This document shows positions 28,397-29,948 of a DNA stretch of 29,948 nucleotides, piece after piece. Source of the DNA: a virus; IMG/VR virus record IMGVR_UViG_3300021076_000058, positions 1 through 29,948 of that record. The stretch is one strand, 5' to 3'. Every line of letters starts with the position of its first letter. Within the stretch, counting starts at the first letter, position 1. The notes beneath the pieces were generated by a model. That model did no database searches and was not told the DNA's origin. It saw nothing but the letters and a program-made list of their open reading frames with translations. The position numbers and the translations under genes were made by a program.

Positions 28397-28471
28397 TGGT
28401 GGGATCGGATGGACTCGCACCACCATCGCCTACCTCTTCAGGGTAGCGTTCTACTTTGGAACTACAATCCC
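28397..28471 (-). tRNA. tRNA-Phe (GAA)
   Basis: Acceptor GGGATTG/CGATCCC (same as tRNA-Lys here), anticodon stem CTACC/GGTAG with loop CTGAAGA (GAA), T-arm GGTGGTGCGAGTCCATC, encoded CCA. Confidence 0.94.
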
Positions 28472-28500
28472 TAATTAATCTTCCCATCCCATCTCTAATA

Positions 28501-28529
28501 ATCATAACATATCTCCTTGTAAATGTCAA
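28501..28529 (-). promoter_or_regulatory. tRNA promoter, TTGACA-17-TATGAT
   Basis: TTGACA (28529-28524) follows the CCA of tRNA-Val by 1 nt; 17-nt spacer; TATGAT (28506-28501) with TGT before it (TGn extended -10). Start near 28494 gives a short leader to tRNA-Phe and the tRNAs behind it. Confidence 0.75.
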
Positions 28530-28530
28530 A

Positions 28531-28604
28531 TGGTTGCCCATGAGGGAGTCGAACCCACACAACCAGTGTGTAAAACTGGTGTTCTGCCGTTAAACTAACG
28601 GGCA
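28531..28604 (-). tRNA. tRNA-Val (UAC)
   Basis: Acceptor TGCCCGT/ATGGGCA, anticodon stem CCAGT/ACTGG with loop TTTACAC (TAC), T-arm GTGGGTTCGACTCCCTC, discriminator A, encoded CCA. Confidence 0.94.
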
Positions 28605-28675
28605 ATAAATCTATTCTAGCACGCCCCATTCTCGCAACGCATAGGGCAGTAGTTTAATGTGCTACTAGAAACTTT
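28605..28675 (-). other. tRNA spacer with a small hairpin
   Basis: AGTAG/CTACT with a 9-nt loop near 28650-28668. No tRNA, no coding frame with a start signal, and no well-spaced -35/-10 pair that I can find. Probably a processing spacer between tRNA-Ala and tRNA-Val. Confidence 0.35.
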
Positions 28676-28750
28676 TGGTGGACCGTGAGAGAATCGAACT
28701 CTCAACTTCGGCTTGCAAAGCCACTGTTTTCCCGTTAGAACTAACAGCCC
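28676..28750 (-). tRNA. tRNA-Ala (UGC)
   Basis: Acceptor GGGCTGT/ACGGTCC with the alanine identity pair G3-U70; anticodon loop TTTGCAA (TGC) on a stem with one G-A mismatch; T-arm GAGAGTTCGATTCTCTC; encoded CCA. First tRNA of the minus-strand cluster in the direction of transcription. Confidence 0.93.
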
Positions 28751-28799
28751 ACTATTCAAATACTAATCCAACTTCTCCACCACCCAAACCAAGTCCATT

Positions 28800-29540
28800 T
28801 TACCATATATGACCTGTAACAAATCCTATAATAAATCCCGCTCCAAACCACTTCAATTTGCTCTTAGTGGCGTTTGCTGTAACAGCAGCTACTTGTGTAG
28901 TACATGCTTTTTGCTGATCTTGTATCTGTAGCTGCAATCCGTCAACTGTTATTTTTCCCTTATCGATTAATTTATTTGCATCATCTATATTAGTTTGTAG
29001 GTTAGCTTCTTTTACAGTTTCGTCTTTCAAATTCTGTGTTAATACAGGAACTTGTTCAAGCTGTTGTACTGTATCAATTGCTGCATCATCTGTGACAGCA
29101 TAACCGTTCGCCGCAGTTTCAATCCCTGTGTTGTTTACTAAACCTTGCCATCTTATAGACAACTGCGATGGTGTTAACTTTGCATCTGTTGCTTGCTGCT
29201 TTGCTAGTTGTACGTTATTGGCCGCAATCTTTGCTACTAATTGTGCATTTTGTTCTTGGCTTTGCTGCAACGATTGCTCATAAGTAATTAATAACTGTTT
29301 GGCTTGCGCTAAATCTGCTTCATCTTTTTGTGCCTGTGCTTGTAACACAGTTTGAGCTACATTGTTCTTAGCATCGGCAATCTTGGCAGACAAATCAAAA
29401 TACTTTTGTGCCAGAAACGTCGCAAAGGTTAGAACTAAAAAAACTATAATCAAACGTTCGTGCTTCTGCAACCATGTCTTAACTTCAGTCGTTGCTTGGT
29501 TCAATTCTTGCGTAACGTTTGGCTGTGTCGGTATCGCCAT
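28800..29540 (-). CDS. Membrane-anchored coiled-coil protein, two TM segments
   Basis: 246 aa. N-terminal TM (LIIVFLVLTFATFLAQKYF, about 30-48), then a long Gln/Ala-rich coiled coil (about 50-120 and 160-215), and a C-terminal hydrophobic segment (KWFGAGFIIGFVTGHIW). Both ends in the membrane with a periplasmic coil resemble an inner-membrane spanin (Rz-like) arrangement, but a lone outer-membrane partner is not seen, so this is tentative. Driven by the 29614-29642 promoter; AGGAG lies 10 nt before the ATG. Confidence 0.75.
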   Translation of the reverse strand: MAIPTQPNVTQELNQATTEVKTWLQKHERLIIVFLVLTFATFLAQKYFDLSAKIADAKNNVAQTVLQAQAQKDEADLAQAKQLLITYEQSLQQSQEQNAQLVAKIAANNVQLAKQQATDAKLTPSQLSIRWQGLVNNTGIETAANGYAVTDDAAIDTVQQLEQVPVLTQNLKDETVKEANLQTNIDDANKLIDKGKITVDGLQLQIQDQQKACTTQVAAVTANATKSKLKWFGAGFIIGFVTGHIW

Positions 29541-29655
29541 GTTCGTTCTTCTCCTGTTCTAGTTTGCTAGGGAACCAAGAAGGGCCACCCCAAATTTCAA
29601 ACTCTATCCATGGATTATGACACAAATGATTCGAATTGTCAAGTGGTTTTGTCAT
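29485..29655 (-). CDS. Small hypothetical protein, 56 aa, overlapping gene
   Basis: ATG at 29655 preceded by AAGGAAAATAAT; frame runs MTKPLDNSNHLCHNPWIEF through WGGPSWFPSKLEQEKNEH to TGA at 29485-29487, overlapping the next gene by 56 nt. The promoter for that gene lies inside its first codons. The Trp/Pro core (WGGPSWFP) looks non-random. Could instead be only leader DNA. Confidence 0.5.
   Translation of the reverse strand: MTKPLDNSNHLCHNPWIEFEIWGGPSWFPSKLEQEKNEHGDTDTAKRYARIEPSND
29614..29642 (-). promoter_or_regulatory. sigma70-type promoter, TTGACA-17-CATAAT
   Basis: TTGACA (29642-29637), 17-nt spacer ending TTTGTGT (TGn extended -10), CATAAT (29619-29614). It lies about 75 nt before the coiled-coil protein gene start at 29540. 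Confidence 0.75.
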
Positions 29656-29665
29656 ATTATTTTCC

Positions 29666-29948
29666 TTAATGTGGGTAATGATATGAATTGGCTCCTAATG
29701 CCATATCAAGCAACCACCATTTCCCGGTTTGATCTTTTGCAAAATCTATAGACCAATAACCGCCAAGTGCTTTACCTACTTCAATTGCGTATGTTTCTAA
29801 CTCATTTTCAGTACTATCGCGCTCATTTAAAATTGATAGTTTTGATTCCCAATCTACACCATGGGCCATACGTGCTGGATGATTATTAAATGCACTAGAA
29901 GGCCAATAAGGATGCGAACATATTACCCTTCCGTCTTGTACAAAATAC
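29666..29948 (-). CDS. C-terminal part of an ATP-grasp family protein (5' end outside window)
   Basis: The frame is open to the window edge, giving about 93 residues; an internal ATG at 29869 is not the true start. VQDGRVICSHPYWP is followed by helix TENELETYAIEVGKALGGY and WSIDFAKDQTGKWWLLDM, the ATP-grasp metal/ATP region (family pattern: hydrophobic-Asp-Phe-Ala...Gly-x-Trp...E/D). Phage ATP-grasp proteins of the R2K type occur with RNA-repair genes. Substrate unknown. Confidence 0.65.
   Translation of the reverse strand, partial: YFVQDGRVICSHPYWPSSAFNNHPARMAHGVDWESKLSILNERDSTENELETYAIEVGKALGGYWSIDFAKDQTGKWWLLDMALGANSYHYPH

Noticed and set aside
28389-28505. 39-codon minus-strand frame with AAGGAG before ATG, running through tRNA-Phe into tRNA-Ile
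   Set aside because: The ATG overlaps the -10 box of a well-spaced promoter, so the SD would not be in that transcript, and the frame is only the tRNA sequence read as codons.
1-29948. CRISPR arrays, insertion sequences, long direct repeats, stop-codon reassignment
   Set aside because: No regularly spaced repeats or transposase seen; TAA, TGA and TAG all end clear genes, so the code is standard.

Overview
The window is part of a large, AT-rich tailed-phage genome (Caudoviricetes) from a lineage I cannot name. The signs are dense head-to-tail small genes with ATGA/TAATG overlaps, a full set of phage replication and nucleotide genes, 16 tRNA genes that all encode CCA, a lysozyme, and no bacterial housekeeping genes or virion structural genes. 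A lipobox protein, Sec signal peptides and consensus TTGACA/extended -10 promoters fit a Gram-negative host whose sigma70-type RNA polymerase reads the phage promoters. The code is standard: TAA, TGA and TAG are all used as stops.

Layout. (1) 1-6600, plus strand: small accessory genes mixed with tRNA-Leu, tRNA-Lys, three structured intergenic RNAs, a minimal tyrosine recombinase, a phosphoribosyltransferase, an RMF-like protein and a PD-(D/E)XK nuclease. Very compact promoters sit between several of these genes. (2) 6600-15100, plus: two envelope proteins, two RNA ligases of different families, a HAD phosphatase, a nucleoside deoxyribosyltransferase-like enzyme, an HNH protein and an SF2 helicase. 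(3) 15100-23460, plus: a primase-helicase, a protein-kinase-like protein, endonuclease VII, RecA, a DHH phosphoesterase, MazG and tRNA-Arg, closed by a bidirectional terminator at about 23.48 kb. (4) 23480-29948, minus: an HNH endonuclease overlapping a class II (B12) ribonucleotide reductase, a GH24 lysozyme, then 13 tRNAs interleaved with small genes, a two-TM coiled-coil protein and the end of an ATP-grasp protein.

How it fits together. RecA, the helicases, primase, endonuclease VII and the PD-(D/E)XK nuclease form a replication/recombination set. The RNR, MazG, PRTase, deoxyribosyltransferase-like and DHH proteins handle nucleotides. The 16 tRNAs, two RNA ligases, the RMF-like protein and a GGQ release-factor-like protein point to strong investment in translation and RNA repair.

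Main discoveries. (a) On the minus strand at 27438-27768 a GGQ-domain (release-factor-like) gene is split into two frames exactly at UAU CUU UAA C. This is nearly identical to the programmed +1 frameshift site of bacterial prfB (UAU CUU UGA C), and a +1 slip restores a 109-aa protein. Most of this gene is missed by simple ORF calling. (b) Four otherwise different small proteins end in the same C-terminal tail, [LM]PxGR[KR]FK. (c) There is a family of stop-promoter-start cassettes in which the -35 box contains the stop codon of the upstream gene and/or the ATG lies 6 nt after the -10 box, predicting leaderless mRNAs. (d) Protein stop codons abut tRNA 5' ends repeatedly, a tRNA-punctuation layout. 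(e) A cloverleaf-like non-tRNA element lies between tRNA-Thr and tRNA-Trp.
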